This document shows, one piece after another, positions 8,950 through 16,571 of a DNA stretch of 64,000 nucleotides; within the stretch, counting starts at the first letter, position 1; the number at the start of each line of letters is the position of its first letter. Below the pieces are notes generated by a model. The model made no database searches, was not told the DNA's origin, and saw only the letters and a list, made by a program, of their open reading frames with translations. Origin of the DNA: Terrabacter sp. 28. GTDB lineage: Bacteria > Actinomycetota > Actinomycetes > Actinomycetales > Dermatophilaceae. The stretch covers positions 30,914-94,913 of the forward strand of contig JYOE01000031.1 of NCBI GenBank assembly GCA_000955875.1, given 5' to 3'. The position numbers and the translations under genes were made by a program.

Positions 8950-10055
8950 TCCCCCTGTCCTCGCCCACCTCCGTCCTGCTCGCCGGGGGAGGCAGCGCCG
9001 GCCACGTGTCGCCCCTGCTCGCCCTCGCCGACGCGCTGCGGCGCCGCCACCCCGACATCAGGGTGACCGCGCTCGGCACGCAGGAGGGCCTCGAGGCGCG
9101 CCTCGTGCCGGCCCGTGGCTACGACCTCGCGGTCGTGCCGAAGGTGCCGCTGCCCCGCCGCCCGAGCGCCGACCTGCTGCGTCTGCCCGCCCGGCTCAAG
9201 GCCGCCGTCGACGCCGCGGGCCGGGCCATCGACGAAACCGGGGCCGAGGTCGTCGTGGGCTTCGGCGGCTACGTCAGCACGCCCGCCTACCTCGCCGCGC
9301 GGCGCCGTGGCGTCCCCATCGTCATCCACGAGCAGAACACCCGGCCGGGGCTCGCCAACCGGCTCGGCGCCCGGTGGGCCACTGCGGTCGCGACCACCTT
9401 CGCCAGCACGTCGCTGCCCGACGCCCAGCGCATCGGCATGCCCCTGCGCCACGAGGTCGCCACGCTCGACCGTGCCGCGATGCGACCCGAGGCCATCGCG
9501 CACTTCGGCCTGAGGTCGGGCCTTCCCACCGTGCTGGTCACCGGTGGGTCGCTCGGCGCGCAGCGCCTCAACGACGCGTTCCGGGCGCGGGTCGAGGCGC
9601 TGAGCCGCGCCGGGGTGCAGGTGCTGCACGTGACCGGCCTCGGCAAGGAGTTCGCCCCCGAGGCGCCGGCCGAGGGCGCCCCGTACGTCGTCGTCCCCTA
9701 CGCCGACCGCATGGAGCTCGCGTATGCCGCCGCCGACCTCGTCGTGGCCCGGTCGGGTGCCAACACCGTCTGCGAGCTGACCGCGGTCGGGCTGCCCGCC
9801 GTCTACGTGCCCCTGCCCGTCGGCAACGGCGAGCAGCGGGCCAACGCCTCAGAGGTCGTCGCCGCCGGTGGAGGCGTGGTCGTCGACGACAGCGACTTCA
9901 CGCCGGCCTGGATCGACGCCGAGCTGCTCCCGCTCGCCACCGACGCCGAGCGGGTGTCCCGGATGGCCGCGGCCGCCCACTCCCTGGGTGAGCCCGCCGC
10001 CGACGAGAAGCTCGCCGACCTCGTCGACCGTGCAGCAGAGAGCAGGACCCCGTGA
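8946..10055 (+). CDS. murG: Lipid II synthase MurG (GlcNAc transferase)
   Basis: Peripheral membrane glycosyltransferase (GT28) adding GlcNAc to lipid I to form lipid II. The start GTG 8946 is set by the 4-bp overlap with the ftsW stop and by the glycine loop GGGSAGHVSPLLALA, which begins about 13 residues in. The C-terminal UDP-GlcNAc site shows TGGSLGAQRLND and the RSGANTVCELTAVGLP region typical of the family. Length 369 aa is normal. Confidence 0.95.
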   Translation: MIPLSSPTSVLLAGGGSAGHVSPLLALADALRRRHPDIRVTALGTQEGLEARLVPARGYDLAVVPKVPLPRRPSADLLRLPARLKAAVDAAGRAIDETGAEVVVGFGGYVSTPAYLAARRRGVPIVIHEQNTRPGLANRLGARWATAVATTFASTSLPDAQRIGMPLRHEVATLDRAAMRPEAIAHFGLRSGLPTVLVTGGSLGAQRLNDAFRARVEALSRAGVQVLHVTGLGKEFAPEAPAEGAPYVVVPYADRMELAYAAADLVVARSGANTVCELTAVGLPAVYVPLPVGNGEQRANASEVVAAGGGVVVDDSDFTPAWIDAELLPLATDAERVSRMAAAAHSLGEPAADEKLADLVDRAAESRTP

Positions 10056-11563
10056 CCCAGAGCCCGCGCACGCCCACCGTCGACGACCCGTTCGCGTCGG
10101 CTCGTTTCGACTTCCGGGCCCCGGTGCCGAACGCCGCGGACCTCGGCCACGTGCACTTCCTCGCGATCGGCGGCGCCGGCATGTCGGGCGTCGCGCGCAT
10201 CATGCTCGCCCGCGGCATACGCGTCACCGGCAGCGACGCCAAGGACGTGCCGGTGCTCAAGGCCCTCGAGAGCGAGGGGGCCGGCGTCTGGGTCGGCTTC
10301 CACGAGGGCCACCAGGAGCGAGCCGACGCCATCGTCATGAGCAGCTCCATCCGCGACGACAACGTCGAGCTCGTGGCGGCCCGCGAGCGCGGCGCGACGG
10401 TGCTGCACCGGGCCCAGGGGCTGGCCGCGCTGATGCACGGACGGCGCCCGGTCGCCGTCGCCGGCGCCAACGGCAAGACGACGACCACCTCGATGCTCAC
10501 GGTGGCGCTCCAGGGGTGCGGCCTCGACCCGTCGTTCGCCGTCGGCGGCGAGCTGGCCAAGCACGGCACCAACGCCCACGACGGGTCTGACGACGTCTTC
10601 GTCGTCGAGGCCGACGAGAGCGACGGGTCGTTCGTCGTCTACCGCCCCGAGGTCGCGATCGTCACGAACGTCCAGCCCGACCACCTCGACTTCTACTCGA
10701 ACTTCAAGGTTGTCCAGGCCGCCTACGACGCGTTCGTCGGCACGATCCGACCCGGCGGCCTGCTCGTGACGTGCGCTGACGACCCGGGTGCCGTGGCCCT
10801 CGCCGAGCGGGCCCGGGCTGCCGGCACGCGGGTGCTGACGTACGGCTTCGACCCGGGGTCCGACGTCCTCCTCGGCGACCACCACCAGGACGGCGTGACC
10901 TCCTCGGTGACGCTCGTCGACCGCGTCGACCGGGTCGACCGGGTCGACGACGCTGCGGGGGAGCCCGAACGGCTGATGACGCTCGGCGTCCCCGGGCGCC
11001 ACAACGCCCTCAACGCGGCGGCGGCCTACGTCGCGGCGGTCCACGGACTCGGGCAGCAGCCCGACCGGGTTCTGGCGGGGCTCGCCTCGTTCACCGGCAC
11101 CCGACGCCGGTTCGAACCCAAGGGGGAGGCCGGCGGGGTCGTCGTCGTCGACGACTACGCCCACAACGCAGGCAAGGTCGCGGCCGTCGTCGAGACCGCG
11201 AAGGCGCTGGTCGGCGAGGCCGGCCGGCTCGTCGTCGTCTTCCAGCCGCACCTCTACAGCCGCACCCGGGACTTCGCCACCGAGCTCGGGGCCGGCCTGT
11301 CGCCGGCCGACGTCGTGGTCGTGATGGACGTCTACGCCGCGCGGGAGGACCCCGTCCCGGGTGTCTCGGGTCAGCTCGTCGCCGACGCCGTCAGTGCGGC
11401 GCGGGCCGGTGCGGAGGTCCACTACGTGCCCTCGTGGTCCGACGTCGCGGGCCGGGTGGCCGCGCTGGCCAGAGCCGGTGACCTCGTGCTCACCGTCGGT
11501 GCCGGCGACGTGACGATGGTCGGCCCCGAGGTGCTCCGACTCCTGGGAGGAGAGTCGTCGTGA
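10052..11563 (+). CDS. murC: UDP-N-acetylmuramate--L-alanine ligase MurC
   Basis: First amino-acid-adding Mur ligase. The N-terminal dinucleotide-like fold reads IGGAGMSGVARIMLARG, the P-loop is VAGANGKTTTTSM near residue 137, and EADESDGSF and VVDDYAHN follow as expected. Length is 503 aa. A short VDR repeat lies in the central/C-terminal linker (separate entry). GTG 10052 overlaps the murG stop. Confidence 0.95.
   Translation: MTQSPRTPTVDDPFASARFDFRAPVPNAADLGHVHFLAIGGAGMSGVARIMLARGIRVTGSDAKDVPVLKALESEGAGVWVGFHEGHQERADAIVMSSSIRDDNVELVAARERGATVLHRAQGLAALMHGRRPVAVAGANGKTTTTSMLTVALQGCGLDPSFAVGGELAKHGTNAHDGSDDVFVVEADESDGSFVVYRPEVAIVTNVQPDHLDFYSNFKVVQAAYDAFVGTIRPGGLLVTCADDPGAVALAERARAAGTRVLTYGFDPGSDVLLGDHHQDGVTSSVTLVDRVDRVDRVDDAAGEPERLMTLGVPGRHNALNAAAAYVAAVHGLGQQPDRVLAGLASFTGTRRRFEPKGEAGGVVVVDDYAHNAGKVAAVVETAKALVGEAGRLVVVFQPHLYSRTRDFATELGAGLSPADVVVVMDVYAAREDPVPGVSGQLVADAVSAARAGAEVHYVPSWSDVAGRVAALARAGDLVLTVGAGDVTMVGPEVLRLLGGESS
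10916..10951 (+). repeat. In-frame 9-bp tandem repeat (x4) in murC
   Basis: Four 9-bp units: gtcgaccgc, gtcgaccgg, gtcgaccgg and gtcgacgac. They encode VDR, VDR, VDR and VDD at about residues 289-300 of MurC, in a segment between the ATPase domain and the C-terminal domain (LGVPGRHN). Frame is maintained in every unit. It resembles the murE repeat in being a GC-rich, frame-keeping microsatellite. Confidence 0.8.
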
Positions 11564-12330
11564 TGCTCGAGCGGGGGGCGGCCCGGCGGGTGGCGGGCAC
11601 GGGTCTCGCGTCGTCGCGCACGCGCTTCGAGAAACGTGCGGCCGCCGCGCGGCGTCGTCCGCGCCTCGTCGCGGGCGTGCTCGTGGGCCTCGTGCTGGTG
11701 GCGGGCTTCGTGGCCTGGCTCGGCTGGTTCAGCGGCGTGCTCATCGCATCCAAGGTCGAGGTGACGGGGGTCCCTGCCGCGGGTGCCGCGCAGGTGCGCA
11801 GCGTCGCAGCGGTGCCCCTCGGCGGGCCGATCATGCGCGTCGACACCGACGAGGTCGCTCGTCGCCTGATCGAGGGCAAGGCCTGGAGCGGGGTCGCGGT
11901 GAGCCGGAGCCTGCCCGACACCATCCACATCGACGTGAACCCCAGGGTGGCCGTCCTGGCCGTGCGCAACCCTCGAGGTCAGGTGGACGTGGTGGACCGA
12001 GACGGCTTCGCCTTCCGTACCGTGTCCACGCCGCCGGCAGGCGTGCCCCTCGTCAGTGCGGGCTCCGACCAGGTGACGAAGGCCGGCGTGACCGCGGCCC
12101 TCCAGGCCCTCGGCTCCCTCGAGGCGGCGCTGCGAGCCGACGTGTCCGGCGTGTCGCTGTCGTCCGCCGACCAGGTCTCCTTCACGGTGCAGTCGGGGGA
12201 GCGGCGCAAGACCGTCGTGTGGGGCGGCGCCGGCGATGGGGAGCGCAAGGCGAAGCTCGTGAAGATCCTTATGGCAGAGCCGGGTTCGACCATCGACGTG
12301 AGCGTGCCCTCGTCACCCGTGACCCGTTGA
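11560..12330 (+). CDS. ftsQ: Cell division protein FtsQ/DivIB
   Basis: Bitopic divisome protein linking FtsL/FtsB to later components. A basic cytoplasmic stretch of about 40 residues is followed by one transmembrane helix (VAGVLVGLVLVAGFVAWLG), then a POTRA-like domain starting IASKVEVTGV and a beta domain. Start is GTG 11560 or ATG 11563; the Shine-Dalgarno GGAGG at 11546-11550 fits either, and GTG 11560 overlaps the murC stop. Length 256 aa. No ftsL or ftsA is present in the window, as usual for actinobacteria downstream of ftsI. Confidence 0.88.
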   Translation: MMLERGAARRVAGTGLASSRTRFEKRAAAARRRPRLVAGVLVGLVLVAGFVAWLGWFSGVLIASKVEVTGVPAAGAAQVRSVAAVPLGGPIMRVDTDEVARRLIEGKAWSGVAVSRSLPDTIHIDVNPRVAVLAVRNPRGQVDVVDRDGFAFRTVSTPPAGVPLVSAGSDQVTKAGVTAALQALGSLEAALRADVSGVSLSSADQVSFTVQSGERRKTVVWGGAGDGERKAKLVKILMAEPGSTIDVSVPSSPVTR

Positions 12331-12458
12331 GGTGTCCGCCCGGGAGTCGTGGCAGGGTCGGTCGGGGGAGCGTGCTGACACCTGTCATCCGTGTGTCCGA
12401 TGGGGCTGTTGTTGCTGCTGGGACCCGCTAGCGGCAAATGCCTCAATCCCCGTCGCGA

Positions 12459-12503
12459 CACGCCGCGGCGTGGGTTGATCGGCCTTGCGCCTCGTCATAC
12501 CGT
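12459..12503 (+). promoter_or_regulatory. Candidate ftsZ promoter with adjacent palindrome
   Basis: CACGCCGCGGCGTG (12459-12472) is a perfect 14-bp palindrome. Two bases later comes a -35-like TTGATC (12475-12480), a 17-bp spacer and a -10-like TACCGT (12498-12503). The same -10 hexamer precedes divIVA and the DedA gene. The palindrome would sit against the upstream face of polymerase, so an operator or activator site is possible. Promoter and operator roles are inferred. Confidence 0.5.
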
Positions 12504-12530
12504 CGGGGCACTGGTTCGTGACCCAACTGT

Positions 12531-12555
12531 AACCTTTATCTCCACGTTTAAGGTT
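12531..12555 (+). promoter_or_regulatory. AT-rich inverted repeat upstream of ftsZ
   Basis: AACCTT (12531-12536) and AAGGTT (12550-12555) form exact 6-bp arms around 13 bp, inside the most AT-rich stretch of the region. It lies downstream of the candidate promoter, about 100 bp before the ftsZ start. It could be a second promoter, since TAACCT and TTTATC resemble -10 elements, or an operator. Confidence 0.35.
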
Positions 12556-12657
12556 TGAGGGCTTACAGGCTCACCACGAGCCGCGACACCGACAGCTCCA
12601 CGCACCGTCCCCAGACCATCGCAGCACCGGCACCACCAGTCAGGAAGGCCCACTCTC

Positions 12658-14001
12658 GTGGCAGCAGCACCGCAGAACTACTTGGCCGTCATCAAGGTCG
12701 TCGGCATCGGCGGCGGCGGCGTCAATGCCATCAATCGCATGATCGAGGTCGGCCTCAAGGGCGTCGAGTTCATCGCCATCAACACCGACGCGCAGGCGCT
12801 GCTCATGAGCGACGCCGACGTCAAGCTCGACGTCGGTCGCGAGCTCACCCGCGGCCTCGGCGCCGGCGCCGACCCCGAGGTCGGCAAGAAGGCCGCCGAG
12901 GACCACGCCGAGGAGATCGAGGAGGTCCTCAAGGGGGCCGACATGGTCTTCGTGACCGCCGGCGAGGGGGGCGGCACGGGCACCGGTGGGGCGCCCGTCG
13001 TGGCCCGTATCGCCCGCGAGCTCGGTGCCCTGACGATCGGCGTGGTCACGCGACCGTTCACCTTCGAGGGTCGCCGCCGCGCCAACCAGGCCGAGTCCGG
13101 CATCGGCAGCCTCCGCGAGGAGGTCGACACCCTGATCGTCATCCCCAACGACCGGCTGCTCTCGATCAGCGACCGCAACGTCTCGATGATGGACGCCTTC
13201 CGCTCGGCCGACCAGGTCCTGCTCTCCGGTGTCCAGGGCATCACCGACCTCATCACGACGCCGGGCCTGATCAACCTCGACTTCGCCGACGTCAAGTCGG
13301 TCATGCAGGGTGCGGGCTCGGCCCTCATGGGCATCGGCTCGGCCCGTGGCGAGGACCGCGCCGTCCAGGCCGCCGAGCTGGCCATCAGCAGCCCGCTGCT
13401 CGAGGCCTCGATCGACGGCGCCCACGGCGTGCTGCTCTCGGTCCAGGGCGGCAGCGACCTCGGTCTCTTCGAGATCAACGAGGCCGCCCGCCTCGTCCAG
13501 GAGGCCGCCCACCCCGAGGCCAACATCATCTTCGGTGCCGTCATCGACGACGCCCTCGGTGACGAGGTGCGGGTCACGGTCATCGCCGCCGGTTTCGACA
13601 GCGGCGGTCCCAGCCAGCGACACGACGACCGCGCGCTCGGCCAGGTCATGGGGCGGTCGCAGCCGGCACCTCAGCAGCGTCCCGCCGCGCCGGCACCCCA
13701 GCAGGCTCCGCAGCACTCGAACGGCGTGGCGCAGACCACCAACGGAGTCGCCCACGGCCAGCAGGCCCCCCAGCACTCCGCGCCGGCGGCGGCCCCGCAG
13801 GCCCAGCCCGCCCAGCAGCTGCCGACGCAGCAGCAGGTCCCGGCCCCGGTGCAGCACCAGCAGGCGCAGCCCCAGCACGCGCAGCAGCCGCAGCACGCGC
13901 AGGCCCAGCACCACGCGCCCGCCCAGCCCGTGCAGCAGCCGCCCCGACAGGTGACGTTCGACGAGGGCGACGACCTCGACGTCCCCGACTTCCTCAAGTA
14001 G
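12658..14001 (+). CDS. ftsZ: Cell division GTPase FtsZ
   Basis: Tubulin homologue that forms the Z-ring. The tubulin signature GGGTGTG is at residues 104-110, and the NLDFADV T7-loop that completes the neighbour's GTPase site follows near 207. The globular part ends near residue 318. A linker of about 115 residues rich in Gln, Ala, Pro and His follows, then the conserved C-terminal peptide DDLDVPDFLK (438-447), the docking site for SepF and other partners. GTG 12658 with AGGAAGG at 12642 sets the start. Length 447 aa is long for the family because of the linker. Confidence 0.97.
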   Translation: MAAAPQNYLAVIKVVGIGGGGVNAINRMIEVGLKGVEFIAINTDAQALLMSDADVKLDVGRELTRGLGAGADPEVGKKAAEDHAEEIEEVLKGADMVFVTAGEGGGTGTGGAPVVARIARELGALTIGVVTRPFTFEGRRRANQAESGIGSLREEVDTLIVIPNDRLLSISDRNVSMMDAFRSADQVLLSGVQGITDLITTPGLINLDFADVKSVMQGAGSALMGIGSARGEDRAVQAAELAISSPLLEASIDGAHGVLLSVQGGSDLGLFEINEAARLVQEAAHPEANIIFGAVIDDALGDEVRVTVIAAGFDSGGPSQRHDDRALGQVMGRSQPAPQQRPAAPAPQQAPQHSNGVAQTTNGVAHGQQAPQHSAPAAAPQAQPAQQLPTQQQVPAPVQHQQAQPQHAQQPQHAQAQHHAPAQPVQQPPRQVTFDEGDDLDVPDFLK

Positions 14002-14029
14002 TCGAGCCGCATCATCACCGCGACGGGGA

Positions 14030-14035
14030 TAGGTT
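14030..14035 (+). promoter_or_regulatory. Leaderless -10 element of pgeF
   Basis: TAGGTT lies 7 nt before GTG 14043, the spacing expected if transcription starts on the start codon itself. There is no well-placed Shine-Dalgarno sequence. It suggests pgeF-yggS can be transcribed apart from ftsZ. Confidence 0.5.
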
Positions 14036-14042
14036 GGTCCCC

Positions 14043-14789
14043 GTGTTCTACTGGCGATCCTCGACCGACACCGAAGCTCCCTCCGGGGCCGTCGAGCTCG
14101 GCTTCACGGGACGGTCCGCGGGCCGGGGCACCGGGCCGTATGCCGGACTGAACCTCGGCGGTCACGTCGGCGACGACGCCGGGCAGGTCGAGGACAACCG
14201 TCGCGCACTCGCCGCGGAGCTCGGCCTCCCTCGTGAGCGGGTGGTCTTCATGAACCAGGTGCACGGCGCCGAGGTCGTCGAGGTCGGCGGCCCCTGGGTG
14301 GGGGAGCCTCCTGCCGTCGACGCGGTCGTCACGCGCGCCCCGGACCTCGCGGTCGCGGTGCTCGTCGCGGACTGCGTCCCCGTCCTGCTCCACGACGACG
14401 ACGCCGGTGTGCTCGGCGCAGTGCACTCCGGACGTCCCGGCCTGCTCGCAGGCATCGTCGGACAGGCCATCAGGGCCATGCGCGACCTCGGCGCCAGGTC
14501 GATCTCGGCCACGGTGGGTCCCTCCGTCTGCGGCCGGTGCTACGAGGTGCCCGAGGAGATGGCTCGAGCCGCTGCCGCCACGACCCCCGCCTCGGCGGCC
14601 CGGTCGTGGACGGGCACCACGGCGATCGACGTCGCGGCCGGCGTCGTGGAGCAGCTCGCCGAAGAGGGGGTGGGCGTCCAGTGGGTGCCCGGCTGCACCC
14701 GGGAGAGCGACGACCTCTACTCCTACCGCCGAGACGGGCGCACCGGCCGGTTCGCCGGAGTCGTGCTGCGCCGGTCGGTGACGGCATGA
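14043..14789 (+). CDS. pgeF: Polyphenol oxidase-family protein PgeF/YfiH
   Basis: Member of the YfiH/PgeF (laccase-domain) family, reported to be a peptidoglycan-editing purine nucleoside phosphorylase-like enzyme that prevents misincorporation of serine by MurC. Family features: NLGGHVGDD, NQVHGAEVV, the Cys-containing VADCVPVLL and the AVHSGRPGLLAG metal/active-site region; typical enzymes read HAGWRG where this has HSGRPG, a noticeable deviation. Length 248 aa. GTG 14043 is preferred over TTG 14034. Its place beside ftsZ fits the wall-editing role. Confidence 0.85.
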   Translation: MFYWRSSTDTEAPSGAVELGFTGRSAGRGTGPYAGLNLGGHVGDDAGQVEDNRRALAAELGLPRERVVFMNQVHGAEVVEVGGPWVGEPPAVDAVVTRAPDLAVAVLVADCVPVLLHDDDAGVLGAVHSGRPGLLAGIVGQAIRAMRDLGARSISATVGPSVCGRCYEVPEEMARAAAATTPASAARSWTGTTAIDVAAGVVEQLAEEGVGVQWVPGCTRESDDLYSYRRDGRTGRFAGVVLRRSVTA

Positions 14790-15538
14790 CGCCGCCCTCC
14801 GGTGAGCGGCCCGTGGCACCCGACCAGCAACGCCTCGACGAGCTCCGCGGCAACCTGGCCGCCGTCCACGACCGCATCGGGCGCGGCTGCGACGCCGCCG
14901 GGCGCGACCCGCGCGAGGTCACCCTCGTCGTCGTCACCAAGTACTTCCCCGTCTCGGACGTCCTGCTGCTCCACCGGCTCGGGGTGCGAGACTTCGGCGA
15001 GAACCGTGACCAGGAGGCCGGCGAGAAGTTCCGCGCCGTCCGGGCCGCGCTCACCGAGGCCGGCGAGGACGACCTGACCCTGCACTTCATCGGTCAGCTC
15101 CAGAGCAACAAGGCGGGCCACGTCGCCGGCTATGCCGACGTCGTGCAGTCCGTCGACCGGTCGAAGATCGTGGGTGCCCTCGACCGCGGCGCGCACGCGG
15201 CCGACCGTCGGCTGCGTCTGCTCCTCCAGGTGAGCCTCGACGGCGACACGGCGCGTGGCGGCGTGCTCCCCGAGGAGGCGGCGCACCTCGCCGACGAGGT
15301 GGCGGGCCACGAGCTGCTCTCGCTCAAGGGTGTGATGGCCGTGGCGCCGCTCGGCGCCGATCCCGACGAGGCGTTCGCCCGGCTGCGCGAGGTCGGCGAC
15401 GGCATACGGGCGCGTCACCCCGACGCTGACTGGCTCTCGGCGGGCATGAGCGCCGATCTCGAGGCGGGGCTCCGGCACGGGGCGACACACCTGCGTGTCG
15501 GCACCGCAATCCTCGGATCACGTCCGTCACTTCTGTAA
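14786..15538 (+). CDS. PLP homeostasis protein YggS/YlmE (PLPBP family)
   Basis: Fold-III pyridoxal-phosphate-binding protein implicated in PLP homeostasis, with no established catalytic activity. PLP lysine is Lys52 in VTKYFP; family signatures DFGENRDQE, HFIGQLQSNK and the C-terminal LSAGMSADLEA are all present. Length 250 aa. ATG 14786 overlaps the pgeF stop (ATGA). The pair pgeF-yggS between ftsZ and sepF is a standard actinobacterial arrangement. Confidence 0.92.
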   Translation: MTPPSGERPVAPDQQRLDELRGNLAAVHDRIGRGCDAAGRDPREVTLVVVTKYFPVSDVLLLHRLGVRDFGENRDQEAGEKFRAVRAALTEAGEDDLTLHFIGQLQSNKAGHVAGYADVVQSVDRSKIVGALDRGAHAADRRLRLLLQVSLDGDTARGGVLPEEAAHLADEVAGHELLSLKGVMAVAPLGADPDEAFARLREVGDGIRARHPDADWLSAGMSADLEAGLRHGATHLRVGTAILGSRPSLL

Positions 15539-15577
15539 CGTCGGCAGCGACCGCAATCGAGCGTTTGGGAGTTGGCC

Positions 15578-16060
15578 ATGGCAGGGGCACTGCGCAAGAC
15601 GATGGTGTACCTCGGACTCAGCGAGGAGGACCAGCGCCACGACCGTTACGACGACTACGACGCCTACGACGAGTCCGACCGCTACGACGACGAGCCCGAG
15701 CACACCGCTGCCGTGACGCAGCTGCCGACCAAGCGACCCGTCGCCGCGGTCGTCCGCGACGTGGAGGTGGGCTCGCTCAACCGCATCACCACGATCCACC
15801 CGCGCACCTACAACGAGGCCAAGAACATCGGTGAGTGGTTCCGCGACCAGGTGCCGGTCATCATGAACCTCAGCGACATGGACGACGCCGACGCCAAGCG
15901 CCTCGTCGACTTCGCCGCCGGCCTCGTCTTCGGCCTGCACGGGACCATCGAGCGGGTCACCTCCAAGGTCTTCCTCCTCTCGCCCGCCCACGTCGAGATC
16001 TCGGCCGACGAGCCCGAGACGCCCACCGCCTCCACCCGCGGCTTCTTCAACCAGAGCTGA
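15578..16060 (+). CDS. sepF: Z-ring membrane anchor SepF
   Basis: Anchors FtsZ to the membrane in actinobacteria, which mostly lack FtsA and ZipA. An amphipathic N-terminus (AGALRKTMVYLGLSE) is the membrane anchor, followed by a Tyr/Asp-rich acidic stretch (about residues 15-45) and the conserved SepF domain (YNEAKNIGEWFRD, VIMNLSDMDD, DFAAGLVFGLHG). I take ATG 15578 with GGGAG at 15567-15571; a TTG two codons upstream is less likely. Length 160 aa. Confidence 0.93.
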   Translation: MAGALRKTMVYLGLSEEDQRHDRYDDYDAYDESDRYDDEPEHTAAVTQLPTKRPVAAVVRDVEVGSLNRITTIHPRTYNEAKNIGEWFRDQVPVIMNLSDMDDADAKRLVDFAAGLVFGLHGTIERVTSKVFLLSPAHVEISADEPETPTASTRGFFNQS

Positions 16061-16156
16061 GCAGCCGGTCCGAGAAGAGCCTTTCGGGGTCACGGTCGCG
16101 CATTGATCTCGACCCCGGTTCACACTCTCGCCCGCAGATCAGAGACACTGGCCGAC

Positions 16157-16441
16157 ATGGACGCGTTCTGGACCATCTACGGGGTGGTGGTCTTCACCTT
16201 CTTCATCGCCCTCATCGGTCGCTTCGTCATCGACTGGGTGCAGGTGCTGGCCCGCTCGTGGCGGCCCTCCGGGGTGGTCCTCGTCCTGGCCGAGGCGGTC
16301 TACACCGTCACCGACCCGCCCCTGCGAGCCCTCCGAAAGGTGATCCCGTCGCCGAACCTCGGTGGCGTCCGACTCGACCTCAGCTTCCTCGTCCTGATGT
16401 TGCTGACCTCTCTCGCCCTCAACGTGCCGAGCTTCTTCTGA
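16157..16441 (+). CDS. YggT-family small membrane protein
   Basis: A 94-aa protein with two hydrophobic segments (TIYGVVVFTFFIALIGRFV and LSFLVLMLLTSLALNVPSF) flanking a loop with VLAEAVYTVTDPPLRALRK, the family signature. It lies between sepF and divIVA, the usual position, and is thought to act in division or envelope assembly, though its biochemical function is unknown. ATG 16157 starts just before the first helix. Confidence 0.85.
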   Translation: MDAFWTIYGVVVFTFFIALIGRFVIDWVQVLARSWRPSGVVLVLAEAVYTVTDPPLRALRKVIPSPNLGGVRLDLSFLVLMLLTSLALNVPSFF

Positions 16442-16506
16442 CCGTCGGCGTTCGTCGGATCTCGCGGTGCGGGAGACGACCAGCACGCCGATCCGTGAGG
16501 ATGGCT

Positions 16507-16536
16507 TTGGTTCGTGACCGGAACGTTAGATACCGT
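16507..16536 (+). promoter_or_regulatory. Candidate divIVA promoter
   Basis: TTGGTT (16507-16512), an 18-bp spacer and TACCGT (16531-16536) precede divIVA by 35 nt. GAGGTG at 16562-16567 acts as Shine-Dalgarno for ATG 16572, so this transcript would have a leader. The -10 is identical to that proposed for ftsZ. Confidence 0.45.
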
Positions 16537-16571
16537 TGACCCGAACCATTACGTCTGTATCGAGGTGACAC

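Larger units (their letters stand above)
12331..12657 (+). promoter_or_regulatory. ftsZ upstream regulatory gap
   Basis: The only gene-free break inside the dcw cluster, 327 bp, with no credible ORF. From left to right it holds a small dyad TGACA-cc-TGTCA (12376-12387), a 14-bp perfect palindrome (12459-12472), a candidate promoter (12475-12503), and an AT-rich island around 12528-12556 that contains a 6-bp-arm inverted repeat. The ftsZ Shine-Dalgarno AGGAAGG is at 12642-12648. Confidence 0.7.

Noticed and set aside
12376..12387. TGACA-cc-TGTCA dyad upstream of ftsZ
   Set aside because: Five-bp arms are expected by chance, and it lies about 90 bp upstream of the candidate promoter; noted only within the gap description.
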